From Takakia lepidozioides (Eukaryota; Streptophyta; Takakiopsida; Takakiales; Takakiaceae), in the NCBI GenBank assembly GCA_030704615.1, contig CM060732.1, forward strand, positions 75,313,053 through 75,377,052: DNA of 64,000 nt. Direction: 5' to 3'. Below are positions 50,501 to 62,030 of the stretch, piece after piece. Within the stretch, counting starts at the first letter, position 1; every line of letters starts with the position of its first letter. Under the pieces are notes generated by a model. It did not search any database. It was not told where the DNA came from and saw only the letters and a list, made by a program, of their open reading frames with translations. The translations under genes were made by a program, and so were the position numbers.

Positions 50501-51811
50501 TAGATCCAGCCCCCACAACCCCACACGACGCAGTCGCGGAATGGCTTTGCTGCACGCTAGTGCTCCCAGGATTATGAGCAGTGCCGTCCACTCCGAAAGT
50601 GACAACCAGCTCCAGTGGTGAGAACCAAATCCCTCTGGAAAGTCTGAATCCTTGAATGGATCTTCCTCTTCGTCCTCCTCCACGCGTCCCAGCAGCCCCG
50701 TGCGCGGAATTATCCCTGATCGCATCTGCTGAGACTTGAGCTGTCCTGACTTCAGTTGTCCTGATTTGAGCTGCCCAGATTTTAGCTGTCCTGATTTGGA
50801 CCACCCAGAGTGAGTGCGCCCTCCTGATCCTGACTCTGAATTATCACGATAAGGACGTGGAGGTTCTGAGAATCGTGATTTCATGCGATTGAGGGTGACG
50901 CCCACCTTTGATGGAGACTTCACAATGTTCTCTGCAGGTCTTTCTATGCCCACGCTGCGGCGTGTGCGACCACCAGACCCCGGATGATCATTGTCACCTG
51001 CAGTTTGTGCCCTGCTCGCTGCCATGCCAATAGCAGGCTCAAAGCAGCTTCTATACACGGGTGCTCCCTCAACAGCCGACGAAACTGTAGGATTCACAAA
51101 AGGGTGGGCAGAGTTGGATTGGAGCTGATCTGCAGGAGACGGAGCGTTCGTTAGTAACGAAGGAGCTGAAGAAGAGGTTGTGTCGGACCCGGTTTGGGAG
51201 AAACCACTGCAAGAGCTGGCGCCGGACGCATCTTTGCTCATGCTCAAGCCTGAAGATTCAGAGTGCGAATAAAGCTCTGTCTCAGTCACGTTTGACAGGG
51301 GCAGTTTCAGTGGCAGTTCCTGCAGTGACAGATCCTCCAGGTCCATGTCCAGCGAGTTGCCACCGCTCGCCTTTTGCCTGTGCAGGAATTTGCCAATCAA
51401 CTGGGATGGAGGGTCGGTTGCCACTTTGTAGTCAAAACTCTTTGCTCTCCGCTCATGAGAATCTTGTTTACTTCCCAACTGAGCGCCTGACTCCCTGCAT
51501 CTCTCGGTGTCCTTGTCACCACGAAAATCATAGCTGCAGTCTCGCCATATCCCCTCCCTAGCACCTCGATCCTGCACTCCACTTTTATCCTCCAGTCCAA
51601 TACGCTCATCAGCGATGCGCTTGCTGTCGTAACCATTGGCTGACCGGCTAGCTAAGGTCCTGTGAGGACCGCCTCCGCTACCCCGGCTGTCATGTTCATC
51701 AATCCTCAACACAAAGTCCTTCCTTGCATCTTCGGAGCTAACGTGGTTCTCTGGATGAGCTTCCCTAAGCTGCCGATAGTTGTTGCTCCGCAAAGACATG
51801 AGCTTCTCCAT
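47555..51811 (-). CDS. MSL: MscS-like mechanosensitive ion channel (MSL, plasma-membrane class)
   Basis: Five exons: 51811-49686, 49152-49029, 48725-48432, 48209-48007 and 47810-47555, with consistent phases, giving 1,000 aa. The N-terminal half (1-400) is hydrophilic and Ser/Gly-rich, with four GQLKS repeats (341-360) and an acidic EEDEEEDPF patch. Transmembrane segments follow from about 405 (LSLSEWTALLIILGALA, then WALLLLVVLCG, ILWLALVLMAWHF and LIAAVLFVVKIFLVKVLAS). The last pair is in exon 3 (IVIIIWLLVLGIATTHLLL). The MscS pore and beta-domain core follows: FVFGNTCKTVFEAIIFLFVMHPFDVGDR, YVVEEMNILTTVFL, and FYRSPEMGD. This is the arrangement of Arabidopsis MSL4-MSL10. These channels gate on membrane tension and pass anions. 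The protein is longer than MSL10 (about 730 aa), mainly in the N-terminus. The start at 51811 (MEKLMSLRSNN) is the best ATG; the frame stays open upstream. Confidence 0.93.
48294..48332. repeat. Short tandem repeat in MSL intron
   Basis: Three copies of a 12-base unit, GGCCCTACATAG, in tandem in intron 3, between exons 3 and 4. Confidence 0.8.
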
Positions 51812-53546
51812 GACAATATTCAAACTGCTGCCGGCGGTATAAGACAGGAAAGAAGTCCTGAGCAGGAGCTGTGTCCTATAAAACAGCACTTCCAGGCGTT
51901 GGAATAACGATGTAAGTGTCTACAATATGCGCGCTTGCCACCAGATTGTTGCTTCTAACGACGGAGCAGGCCTAAGTAGATGAGCTGTACGTACACTGAT
52001 TCAAGCACGTCCTTTACTGGCAGCTGACATTCTTCGCTATTCCATCCGTACATGTCACTATGACAGGTAATGCATCTCTTTTGATCATCATACACTGTAC
52101 TCTACCGAGTCCCCACCTTGATTAATCAAGTCTGCTACTTCCAAAGGAATAAACTCAGCGATGTGAACTCATGCATGCATACCGGGGACGTAGAGAGATC
52201 AAAACAGAAGCAAAACACATTTAATAACATCCCAAGTCTACTCCCACACTCCTGAGAAACACTCCTTGAAGCGCCGGGGAAACTCACAAGCTTAGGCGTA
52301 CTTCACAAAGTAGAATAGATGGCCACCCTACGACCCCAGTCGATCAACACGCGGCTCAATACAATCTGGATGTCCAAGAAACTCCAGAAAACTCCTCAGA
52401 AGCACGTATCAGTGGGCCCCCAAATCTGGCAAACCTGTATTGCGCTCGATATATTATCTAGACAGAAACCGTGGATCCAAGAAGCAGATCGATGAGAGTC
52501 CAGGAGATCAGCTCAGCTCAGCTCATCCATTGGAAGAGATGGCGACTCCCCAAGACGCTTCAACTCGGCTCTGCAGCCATCGATCAGCAGAAACTGTGTT
52601 CTCAGAACCTCCATAGATCCAGAACCCATGTCGCCAATGTGGCCCCAAAATCAGGTCCAAGCATCCATATCTGCGCTCGAGCAAAAACGTCAATTCACAA
52701 AGAAGACTCCCGAGGAAAGCTGGCGAACACAGCCGCAGTCTAATCTTGGAGGAGATGATCCCGCCATACACAGCCACGTGCCGGTTCCCGGAGCGTACAG
52801 TGCGCTGCCCGCCACTCTAATGACCGGATTTCCCGGTACGCCTTTATGCGGCGACCGATCGGGTAGGTACGTAGGCCCTGTATTCGCGTTCCGTCAGACA
52901 GCAGCACAGAGAGATCGCACAAAGATACAGTCTCGGAGAAGACGACTACTCCCTTCCTTCCAATCTTGGCTCTCATCAGTTTCCATTACGATTGTGGCTT
53001 GATTCAATCAACGGCAGCCAGTTACATGGTAGCCGAGTGTTTCGAGGAATTTCCGAGTTATAATTGAAACCTTAGGAAATCTACCGAGGAAGTTTGCATA
53101 GGAAATTGACGACTGTAGTTACCACTGAGGGGAAGCAAGCAGTGTTCATGGGCGGGTCCCCTGCCTTGTAGCATTCTGAATGAATACACGATCTACCTAC
53201 CTACACAGGGTTGATGATTTGCAGAGGTGGGTTAGTTGACCGTGAGGGGTTTGATGGGGAATTTTACAGGTGCTGGGAAGTGATGTGAAGTGGAGAGGAA
53301 GCGAGAAGCAGTCTTTCTCTTGGTGGTTATTAGTGACGTTTGGGGGATTGGAGAGAGGGAGAGAGAGATCAATATGTGTGATGGAGGAGACGAGAAAACA
53401 GACTCGGAAAGGGCAGCAACGAATGATGATTTGCAGATATGCTTGATCCTTGAAGCTGGATGATCTTTTTTGTCTTATTGAGGAGCAATCGCTTCTCCAA
53501 GTGCACGGGGTGGGTTGTGCTGATTGTCTCTCACACGCTGCTAGGT
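51812..53546. other. Upstream flank shared by MSL (left) and the PDF-PPR locus (right)
   Basis: Divergent promoters are expected here. Small open frames (52471-53002) show no known domain. A GAGA-rich stretch (GAGAGAGGGAGAGAGAG) lies at 53351-53369. Confidence 0.35.
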
Positions 53547-56500
53547 ATGGCAGCGAGTTCCAGCGGTCTCCTGAGCGCGCATGTGGACTTCACGCCCAAG
53601 GGCCTGTGTTCTCGTTTTGGTCATGCGAGATGCTTCGTATCATGCAGCAGATCAATGGGCTGGGCTGTGGATTTGAATGTGGCATCCCCTTTGGCAATAT
53701 GCCAAGGAGGGAGTCAGTTGCATGTGGTGGCTATGGCGCCTCCCAAGCCTTCACGAATGCCAATGAAATTAGGTTCATAAAACCAAACACTTTACCGTTT
53801 CTTGTGGGTTTCCTTGCGTTGTATGCACCTAGGATCCAAGCTTGGAATTTCCCCTTGACGTATCCAGCAGAAAGTAATTTGGTGGAAGAAGCACAAAGGA
53901 TTAGTCAAACAAGTAATGGACATCCTTGAAACGTTGGAATCTCTACAACCTAGGTCAACGCTGGAGCGTGGGACAGCGCTGGCAGGAGTTCTTTAAACAT
54001 CCTTCACAATGGTGCGCCTACAGCCTTGACAAGGTGCGCTTTCTTCATATAGAATCTGAAGGGCTCTGTCAGGGGGAGATTTCTTTTTCGTACTATCTTA
54101 TTTTGTGAACTTGATACCCTAGGTATTGAGTTGAGGTAGAATTTAGATGCAAAAGAGGCTCTTCCTGTCAATGGGGTATGTTGTCCTTCCTAAACATGGC
54201 TTGAAAGTAGGATGCTCAAGGGTTTTTCCGTGGGGTCTTCAAGGTGCTTGTGATGGTTGTGGCTTGGTCTTAGTTATAGCTTATTCTGCTCAGATGAACC
54301 CTTGTTGTTTTCACAGACCAATCCCAAATCTCCAGACTTCAGACATAAGCAGTTAACACGAGAGGTCCTGTGGATTGAGGGTTGGTTGAATCCTTCTTGG
54401 GTGAAAGAAAAGCTAATGACTATGACACAAGGTCAAGAACAAGCAGGTGATGGTGGAAGAACATCAAAGGGTGGTTTTAGTTCTGGTGTGGATGGTGGAA
54501 CTCCTTCAAAGCTTGAAGATGAAGGTGAGTATGACTTCCGATGGGCCTTGATAGGGGCAGCCTTGTCATGCACAAGCTTGTTTAGCATCTGTAATCCTGG
54601 ACAAGTTTGTATGTTTCTTATTATGTTACTTCACATAGAGCTGAGATTGACTCACATGGGTATTGTCAAAAGCTACACGCACACTCCTTTATGCTTTTGG
54701 AGTTTCTGGCATGAAGGTCAACCATGGAGCATGGAAGAGCGCCGGCAAGAGTTCTTTGAATATCCTTCACGATGGTGGCACAACCATGTTGGTGAGGTGT
54801 GGCTTTCTTCATGGATGATGTGGAGGATTTTGTCTGCTCTACAAAAGTCTCTTGTAGTGGTATCATACGTTGTTCTTCCTAAGTGGGCCCTGAAAAATCA
54901 TTGCCCAAAGGCTTCTCAGGATGTTTACAAGGTTACTTGGGAGGGTCAGCTTGGTCATAGGAGACTGTTTACAACCATGGCTGCTCAGCTGCACCCTGGC
55001 AGATTTCACAGACCAGTCCAAGATCACCGGACTACAGACACAAGCAGCATGCACAAGAGGTCCTTTGGATTGAGTGTTGGAATCCTCCTTGGGTGAGAGA
55101 AACGGTAGCTGCTTCCATGAGCCATTGTCAAGCACAATGTGGTGAGGTCGCCATCTTTTCAACACGTTTAGGCTTGTTTTCTTGTTGTTTCAGATTCCTC
55201 CCTACTTTTGCATTATAGGTTGTCAGTTTATCTATTCCGTTCTCAGTGCTTTTGACATGTTACCTCCACTGGGATTGCAGGCAGTTATCCGAGAACTGAA
55301 AATAGACACCAGGAGAAGCTTTGGAATAAATACTGTTTATACCCCAATCAGTGGTTGGACAATCGAGGCAGGCAGGTGAATGTCTGTCATGTTACAGCAG
55401 AAACTGACAACAAGATACACTGAAAAAAAAATCTTGCAAATTGTCTCCCTCCCTCTCTCCTCTAACACATTTTTACGCACCTGACAGCATTTCAGCCTTA
55501 TCAGAAACTAGTTTGTGGTAAGTAGGGTTGGTAGGTGCATTTTAGGTTGTGATCGTCACCTACAAGCTGCAGGGAGGGGGGCGGGGTCTATGCATTATTG
55601 TTATCAAGTGAGCAATAGCTGAAGGAGGAAGGGACTAAGTGTGGGTCCAGATCCATCCAAGAGGGCCAGATCTCAAGCACAAGAGTACCACTGAGCAACC
55701 TTGGATTGATAGCCACAAGGCACCTGCATGTGTAGATGGTGATCTGGAAGCAGCAGCAGTGCAGTTGATAAAGTCAGGTAGATCCTCCATGACCACCCTT
55801 TCTGAAAGAGGACCAAGAGAGGGAGTGTATAAGATCTCTTCTGGTGCTTGTGGATATGTGAGGACGCTATGTGAGGCAGGACAACTGAACGAGGCTGTGC
55901 ATATGCTGGAGGAAGGAGGCTTTCTGGCAGACTTAACTACCTATGTCTGTCTGTTGGATAAGTGCATCAAGATGAAAGGCCTAGCAGCAGGAAAGCAGGT
56001 GCATGCCCACATTATCCAAAGTGGATTCAAGCCAAATGTGTTTATGCACAACACCCTTGTCAACATGTATGTCAAGTGTGGGAGCATCATGGATGCGCAC
56101 AAAGTGTTTGACAACATGCCTGTACGAAATATGTTTTCGTGGAGTATAATGATGGCAGGATATACCAAACATGGGTGTGGTAGGAATGCCTTTGAGACCT
56201 ATGACCAAATGATACAGGAAGGGGTGACACCTGACCAGGTTATGTTCGTTTGCGTTCTCAAGGCGTGCACTGGCCTTGCAGCCCTGGAAAAGGGCAAAGA
56301 GGTCCATGCTCACATTATTAGAGCTGGAATTGTACCAAATCTGATTCTGAACACTCCCCTTGTGGACATGTATGCCAAATGTGGGAGCATCGAGGATGCA
56401 GAGGAGGTGTTTGACAATATGGTTGAACGAAATGTGGTCTCATGGAGTGCAATGATCTCAGGATATAACCAGCATGGGTGCGGGATGGAGGCTTTGGAGA

Positions 56501-57926
56501 TGAACAAATGATGCTGGAAGGGGTCAAGCCCAACCAGGTCACATTTGTTTGTGTTTGCAACGCGTGTGCGAGCTTGGCAGCCCTGGAAAAGGGCGTGAAA
56601 GCTGGAATTGTACCAGATATTATTCTAGACAATACCCATGTGGACATGTATGCCAAATGTGGCAGCATGGAGGCTGCAAAGTTGGTGTTCAAGAAAATGG
56701 CTGAACGAGATGTGGTTTCATGGAGTTGATGATTGCAGGTTACACCCAGCATGGGAACGGAATGGAAGCTTTGCAGATTTATGAGCAAATGATGCAGGAA
56801 GGGTGACGCCCAACCAGGTTACATATGTTTGTGTTTGCAATGCGTGTGCGAGCCTGGCAGCCCTGGAGAAGGGCAAAGAGGTCCATGCTGACATCATGAA
56901 AGCTGGAATAGTACCAAATGTCATTCTTGACAATACCCTCATGGACATGTATGCCAAATGTGGGAGCATTGAGGATGCAAAGGAAGTGTTTGACGATATG
57001 TCTGAACGAGATGTGGTCTCATGGAATTCCATGATTGCAGGATATGGTTGTCATAGGGAGGCCCTGGAACTATTTGAAGGAATGCAAAAGAAAGGCTTGA
57101 AGCCAGACAGTATCACCTTTGTGTCTGTTCTCTCTGCATGTAGCCATGTTGGCCTAGTAGATGAAGGCAAACACTACTTTGATTCCTTGAGTAAAGATCA
57201 TGGCCTCACTCCAACAATGGAGCACTCTGTATGCATGGTGGACCTTTTTGGCCGCGCGGGGCAATTGGATGAGGCAGAGGGTTTCATTAACAAAAGGGCA
57301 AGCAAATTCAATGCTGTGGTGTGGAAGGCTTTGCTTGGTGCCAGCAGAATTCATGGTAATGTAGAGGTTGCTGAACGTGCGGCCAAATCTATCCTCAAGT
57401 GGGATCCACAGGATGCTGGAACTTATGTGTTGCTATCAAATATCTATGCTGCAGCTGGTAGGTGGGATGACACTGCAAAGGTGAGAAAAATGATGTTTCT
57501 CAAAGGTGTCAGAAAGGAGCGAGGTCACTGCTGCATTGAGGTTGGTAATAGGGTGCACACCTTTGTTGTAGATGACAAATCGCATCCACAAATTGAGGAA
57601 ATTCATGCTGAGCTGAGAAGCTTGGCTAGGCAGATGAAGGAGGCAGGGTACATGCCTGAAACCGCTTTGTGTTGCATGATGTGGAGGAGGAGCAAAAGGA
57701 ATTTTCACTTTGCCACCACAGTGAGAAGCTAGCCATTGCTTTTGGACTGATCAGCATGGCTCCTGGGACACCTCTCCGTGTTATCAAGAACCTTCGGGTG
57801 TGTGGTGACTGCCACACAGCCACGAAGTTCATCTCAAAGATTGTTGGGCGACCAATTGTTGTACGGGATGCCAACCGTTTTCACCATTTTGAAGATGGGG
57901 TTTGTTCCTGTGGGGAGTACTGGTGA
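53547..57926 (+). pseudogene. PDF-motif (OSB-like) x3 fused to PPR-E-DYW protein; frameshifted
   Basis: Seven exons fit: 53547-53772, 53954-54033, 54317-54524, 54717-54796, 55012-55141, 55281-55375 and 55651-57926. All boundaries are GT-AG with matching phases (1,0,1,0,1,0). Exon 1 looks like an organelle transit peptide (MAASSSGLLSAHVDFTPKGL). Exons 2-7 encode three PDF motifs, each split by an intron: QRWQEFFKHPSQW + NPKSPDFRHK/VLWIEGWLNPSW; RRQEFFEYPSRWW + SPRSPDYRHK/VLWIECWNPPW; EKLWNKYCLYPNQW + HPRGPDLKHK/QPWIDS. PDF motifs are known from organellar ssDNA-binding (OSB) proteins; no OB-fold is seen. Exon 7 continues in frame into PLS-type PPRs, the E/E+ region and a DYW deaminase-like domain (HSEKLAI, CGDCH, final GEYW at 57915-57926). 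Frame breaks at about 56502, 56728, 56806 and 57652 disable it as read. Sequencing errors are possible but unlikely for four sites. Confidence 0.8.
56270..57060 (+). repeat. Recent internal amplification of PPR modules
   Basis: The block GCAGCCCTGGAAAAGGGC... through GTCTCATGGAGT recurs three times (from about 56278, 56578 and 56858) at near-identical nucleotide sequence. Each encodes AALEKG, AGIVPN, LDNT/LNTP, DMYAKCGS and ERDVVSW. The second copy lacks about 20 bases that code for KEVHADIM. Near-identity shows recent unequal exchange inside the gene. Confidence 0.8.
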
Positions 57927-59406
57927 TATGATGTTTGTCTGGTCAAGTGTCTTGCAGCTATTCTGTTGATTGACAGTTCTCTGGGACTCTTGGCAATGAC
58001 ATACTATTGAGGGCATTTCCTCTCTGGATTATCAAACCCTCCCAGAGCCATTTGTGTGGCCATGAGGAGGTAGAACACAGCAAAATGACAGCTAGGGAGG
58101 ATTGTATTTCAGATTTATACTTCTATGTGTATACAACCATCTCTGTGTCAGGCCTTGACATATGGATCTTTCACAGCTGACACCTATCTGGTTACAAGGA
58201 ATTGGATGTTGGCTCAAGGGCAGGCATTGAAAGCACACTAGGGATAGAAATCAGCACACTGAAGAGACACAGGATGAGGAGAGGCGTTTTACAGCGACTA
58301 TGCCAAGTCCCACAAAAAGCTTTCTGAACTGGGCTGCAAGGAAACTTCAGCAGCATTCGCAGCTCAGTCTACCAGCAGCAAGTCAGCCATTGAGGCATAC
58401 CAAAGCACAGCTGCCATAATAGGACAGGCCTCCGTGGGTGTGGTGGTTGCACTTAGCTATTTCTATGAGGCCAAGAGAAAAATCCTCAAGTAATTAGGAG
58501 ATGGGAGATTCTACTTGGTGTCCTTGCAGACCCTATTCATTGAAGGCATGTCCATATTCTTTTGGTTGGCTGGGAAAGTGGCAGCTCTCACAACATTCCG
58601 GGTTGGCTTGACGCTCCTTGTATGGAGATGGGCCAAAGCCGCACTCCAAAGAACAAAGCAACAACTCGTCAGTCGAATAACTTGATGTGTGACTCTGCAT
58701 CACATACTCCATTTTTTTTTTGTTTTTTTTTCTTACATGGGGGGAAATGCCATGTAATTCATATTAAAAGGAGCGCTAGAAAAACTAACCAGGACCGGGG
58801 GCCATGCGTCTGGCCATTCTGTATCAAATTGCGCGAGAATGGCTGTCAGGCTGAAGCCAGTCAAGCCTCCCTGCCTGAGAGAAGGGTGTCAAACCATCTA
58901 TTGTGAATGGCAGAAGAGATTAGCAGCTAGCCAGCAGCAAGTCTATTGTGGTGCAAAGGGAAAGAACTATAATCTTTATAAGAGCCCTCGTATGCGTTAC
59001 CGGCGAGCCAGACATCCTACACAACATGTAGTTAGACTCTGAACCCATTGCCTCTGAGGCTGCTAGATGGGCTACTTGAGAGAGGCCGGGTCTGCGCGAA
59101 ATATAGGTCATCCCAACCTCGAGGGGGAGTTTGAAAGAGATACTCCCATAGACATCCCTAGGCCTTCCGGATGGAATATTGCCAGGCGATGAAGCCCCCA
59201 TGTTCAAATGTCGATTGCTTCCCTCCCTGAACCAACCAGCGCAAGTTTGGTGTCCATAGCGGACTGGAGGACGGAGATGTTTGAGATATGTCTCTAGAGC
59301 AGAAATTTGCATGGGCCCGCAGAGGGTAGGAACAACCCGGGGATCCATTTACCCGTGAGAGCTCTTATTTCTTTTCACTATCCAGGATACTCACACCACC
59401 CTCCTT
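57927..59406. other. Intergenic stretch downstream of the PPR locus
   Basis: No gene is recognised. A T-rich tract lies at 58711-58731. A minus-strand open frame of 142 codons (58920-59348) has no known domain. Confidence 0.35.
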
Positions 59407-59600
59407 TTTGCCTCTCATTTTAAGATAATAGGGTCTTGCGATGTGGCCGGTGGGCCCCGCGCACGGACACCCGGCTCCCCAGCACCCAGCCCGCCGCTGC
59501 GCGCAGTCGCCCAACCGCGGGCGCGGCTGCAGCAACCGCGCCCGCGCCCCCGTCCGCCGCGCGGCCAGTCCCCCGCCCATGAGTCCACTGCCCTCTAGTC
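59407..59600. repeat. GC-rich direct repeat, copy 1
   Basis: Shares CTCTCATTTTAAGATAATAG, GATGTGGCCGGTGGGCCCCG, CCGGCTCCCCAGCACC and GGCCAGTCCCCCGCCCATGA with copy 2 at 60505-60668. Very GC-rich in the middle. It is followed by a degenerate CAGTCCGC-type minisatellite (59598-59700). Confidence 0.8.
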
Positions 59601-59702
59601 TGTCAGTCCGCTGCTGGCCAGTCTGCTGCCCAGCAGTCTGTCAGTCCGCCAGTTTGCCCGCCAGTCCGCTGGCCAGTCCCCTGCCATCCAGTCCGCTGAC
59701 GG
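59598..59702. repeat. CAGTCCGC-type minisatellite
   Basis: Irregular tandem of CAGTCCGC/CAGTCTG/CCAGTCC words spaced 6-20 bases apart, present only beside copy 1 of the GC-rich repeat. Confidence 0.7.
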
Positions 59703-60189
59703 CGCAGGATCGCCACCGTCCATTCCCATAACCCATCCGAGCCCTCCATTTTTAGGGCTGCAATTCAAACCTTTATCCCTGCCACCTGCCACTTGCCAGC
59801 AGCCGCGAACGTGCGCATTGTTCTCCTGGCACGTTGTCGATCGTGTCCTGTACTGCGGCGCGTTTCTTGCATGTTCAGAAGCGTGTCATTTGTACTGTAT
59901 AGGGCATGGACGTGGAAGCAAAACCCGATGATATACTGATCACGGAAAGCCCGCTTATACGGCCTCTTCGACAATGTTTGCAAACAGCAAAACCAGGACC
60001 CTTCAACAGGAAGGATCTCCATTGGAAGAGTGAGACGCAATATGGGTTTATGGGTGTGCGAGTGAATGTTGAATAGGCTTGCATACCTTGGGATAGAGTT
60101 GGTGACTTTGTCCTGGGAGAGGAGAGTTTGGAGGACTTCCCCACTCAGTTTTGGGTGAATGTCCATTCTAAAGTGGAACCCGGCATAGA

Positions 60190-60435
60190 TTGTTGGATAA
60201 CCTCATTGGCCATAATCTCTCTTCAGAAATTCGTTTTGCGCCCCTTCTGGCATCCTTAAAGAAGAGGCTTACCTTCTGGTGTCCTTCGCAGTTCTCTCTT
60301 ACAGGTGAGGCTCTAGTTGTGAACTATGTACTCTCTAATTCATTTTGCAATTGGTTCATAACTTTGGTATGGGATCTTGGGACCTCGCTCCTTTCTAGGA
60401 TTAAAGCTCTCATATTCCGCAACTTAATCTGAGGG
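60190..60435 (+). mobile_element. LINE reverse-transcriptase fragment
   Basis: The frame encodes LLASLKKRLTFWCPSQFSLT then GEALVVNYVLSNSFCNWF, matching the region after the catalytic core of plant LINE reverse transcriptases (usually KLxxWxxxxLSLAGRxxVVNxVLxS...YW). The sequence upstream (59875-60190) is plausibly the same element in broken frames. No ends were found. It lies between the two GC-rich repeats. Confidence 0.65.
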
Positions 60436-60504
60436 GCTAAGGACGCCACAATGTCAAAACGGGCCCTCGGTTTGTGGGAACAACTCTGCCGTAAAAAAAA
60501 GGAG

Positions 60505-60668
60505 GCCTCTCATTTTAAGATAATAGGGTCTTCAATGGGCACGTGTGATGTGGCCGGTGGGCCCCGCGCACTGACGCCCGGCTCCCCAGCACCCCGCCCG
60601 CCCCGCCCCGCCCGCGCCCCCATCCGCCGCGGGGCCAGTCCCCCGCCCATGAGTCCGCTGCCCTCCAT
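60505..60668. repeat. GC-rich direct repeat, copy 2
   Basis: Second copy of the block at 59407-59600, about 1.1 kb downstream in the same direction, ending at CCCATGAGTCCGCTGCCCTC, with several small differences and a CCGCCCCG expansion. Confidence 0.8.
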
Positions 60669-60849
60669 GATACAAACACTCCAGTGCCCCCTGCAATGGT
60701 ATCAAACAACATGGCGTCATTGCACAATCATGATGGGCAGACTCAGCAGACTGACACTCAGCAGACTCAATCTTCAAACTCAGTCCACTGCACAAATACA
60801 GAGGTCAACTTAATCGCTCAGAGTCAAGACGACACTGCGAAACCAGACT

Positions 60850-62030
60850 ATGACTCAGGAGAAAGTCTCAGCTGTGCATATTCTGCAATCATCGCCCTGC
60901 ACGACACCACATCTTCTTCAGCCATACTGTCGAAAACTCCCTTTGCATCCTCGATGCACTCACATTTGACATACATGTCCAGTAGGGCAGTGTTCAGAAT
61001 GACATTGGGTACAATTCCAGATGTGACGATGTCACCATGGACCACTTTGCACCTTTCCAGAACTGTCAGGCTTGCACACACATTGCAAATGCAAACAAAC
61101 GTTATGCGGTCGGGCTTCACCCCTTCCCCCATCATTTGCTCATAGGTCTCCGAAGCCTCCATCCCGCCCCTTGCTGTGCATATCCTGCAATCATCGCCCT
61201 CCACGACATCACATTTCTTTCAGCCATACTGTCAGAAACTCCCTTTGCATCCTCGATGCACTCACATTTGACATACATGTCCAGATGGGCTGTATTCAGG
61301 ATGACATCTGGTACAAATCAGCTTTGACGATGTCACCATGGACCTCATTGCACCTTTCCAGGGCTGCCAGGCTTGCACACGCATTGCAAATGCAAACAAA
61401 CGTCAACAAGCTTCTCCTCATCTATGTTATCTGTTTTTGGATACTTTCCTGCTGCCACATCGGCAGTAACTTGTCAAAGTCAGTCCTAACCACCACAGAT
61501 ACACCCAACGAGCTAACTTACAGAATTTAATATGCATCTCAAATTCCCTTGCTCAGTTTCTCACCAAACACTGTATGATAAGTGGCATGTTAGCAAGAGC
61601 AGTTTCCAGGACGATATTTGGCTCAATTCTGGTTTTGATAATACCAGCATGGATCTTTTTGCCCTTTTCGAGGTCTGCCAGGCTGCCACATGCATTGAGA
61701 ACGGAAGTGAATGTGACTTTGTCCGGTACCCACCCTTCCCATATCATTTGCTCATAGGTCTCCTTGCTGAGCATATCCTGCAGCAATCATCGCACAATGA
61801 AACCACATCTCGTCCAGCCATATTGTCGAAAACTCGACGGGCCTCCTTCATGCTCCCGCACTTGGCCCGCATGGCAGAAAGGGCAGTCTCTAGAATGACA
61901 TTTGGTGCAATTCCAGCTTTCAAAATGTCAGCTTGGACCTGTTTTCCCTTTTCCAGGGCACCTATGCTGGCACATGCTTTGAGAGTAGAATGAACGTGAC
62001 CTTGGAGGGCACGGCCTGCTAAGACCAAGC
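60850..62030 (-). pseudogene. PPR gene fragments in antisense orientation
   Basis: Read on the minus strand this gives a patchwork of PPR repeats: 62028-61744 (LKACASIGALEKGKQVQADI, AGIAPNVILETAL, CGSMKEARRVFDNMAGRDVVS), 61786-61553 (YEQMIWEGWVPDKVTF, LNACGSLADLEKGKKIHAGI), then 61410-61150 and 61204-60850 (TFVCICNVCASLTVLE, GIVPNVILNTALLDMY). Frames are broken between blocks. The last two blocks are a tandem duplication with a period of about 302 bases (60873 and 61175 onward). No start, E domain or DYW domain is present. These are relics of the same PPR family as 53.5-57.9 kb, in the opposite direction. Confidence 0.8.

Noticed and set aside
50317-51907. Plus-strand frames opposite the MSL exon 1
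   Set aside because: They are shadows of the long MSL coding exon.
53450-53929. 159-codon frame overlapping the first exon of the PDF-PPR locus
   Set aside because: The alternative frame starting at 53547 has a transit-peptide-like start and a phase-1 donor at 53772 that fits the next exon; this longer frame has no such support and no OB-fold.
58920-59348. 142-codon minus-strand open frame
   Set aside because: No domain, conserved motif or splice context could be recognised.
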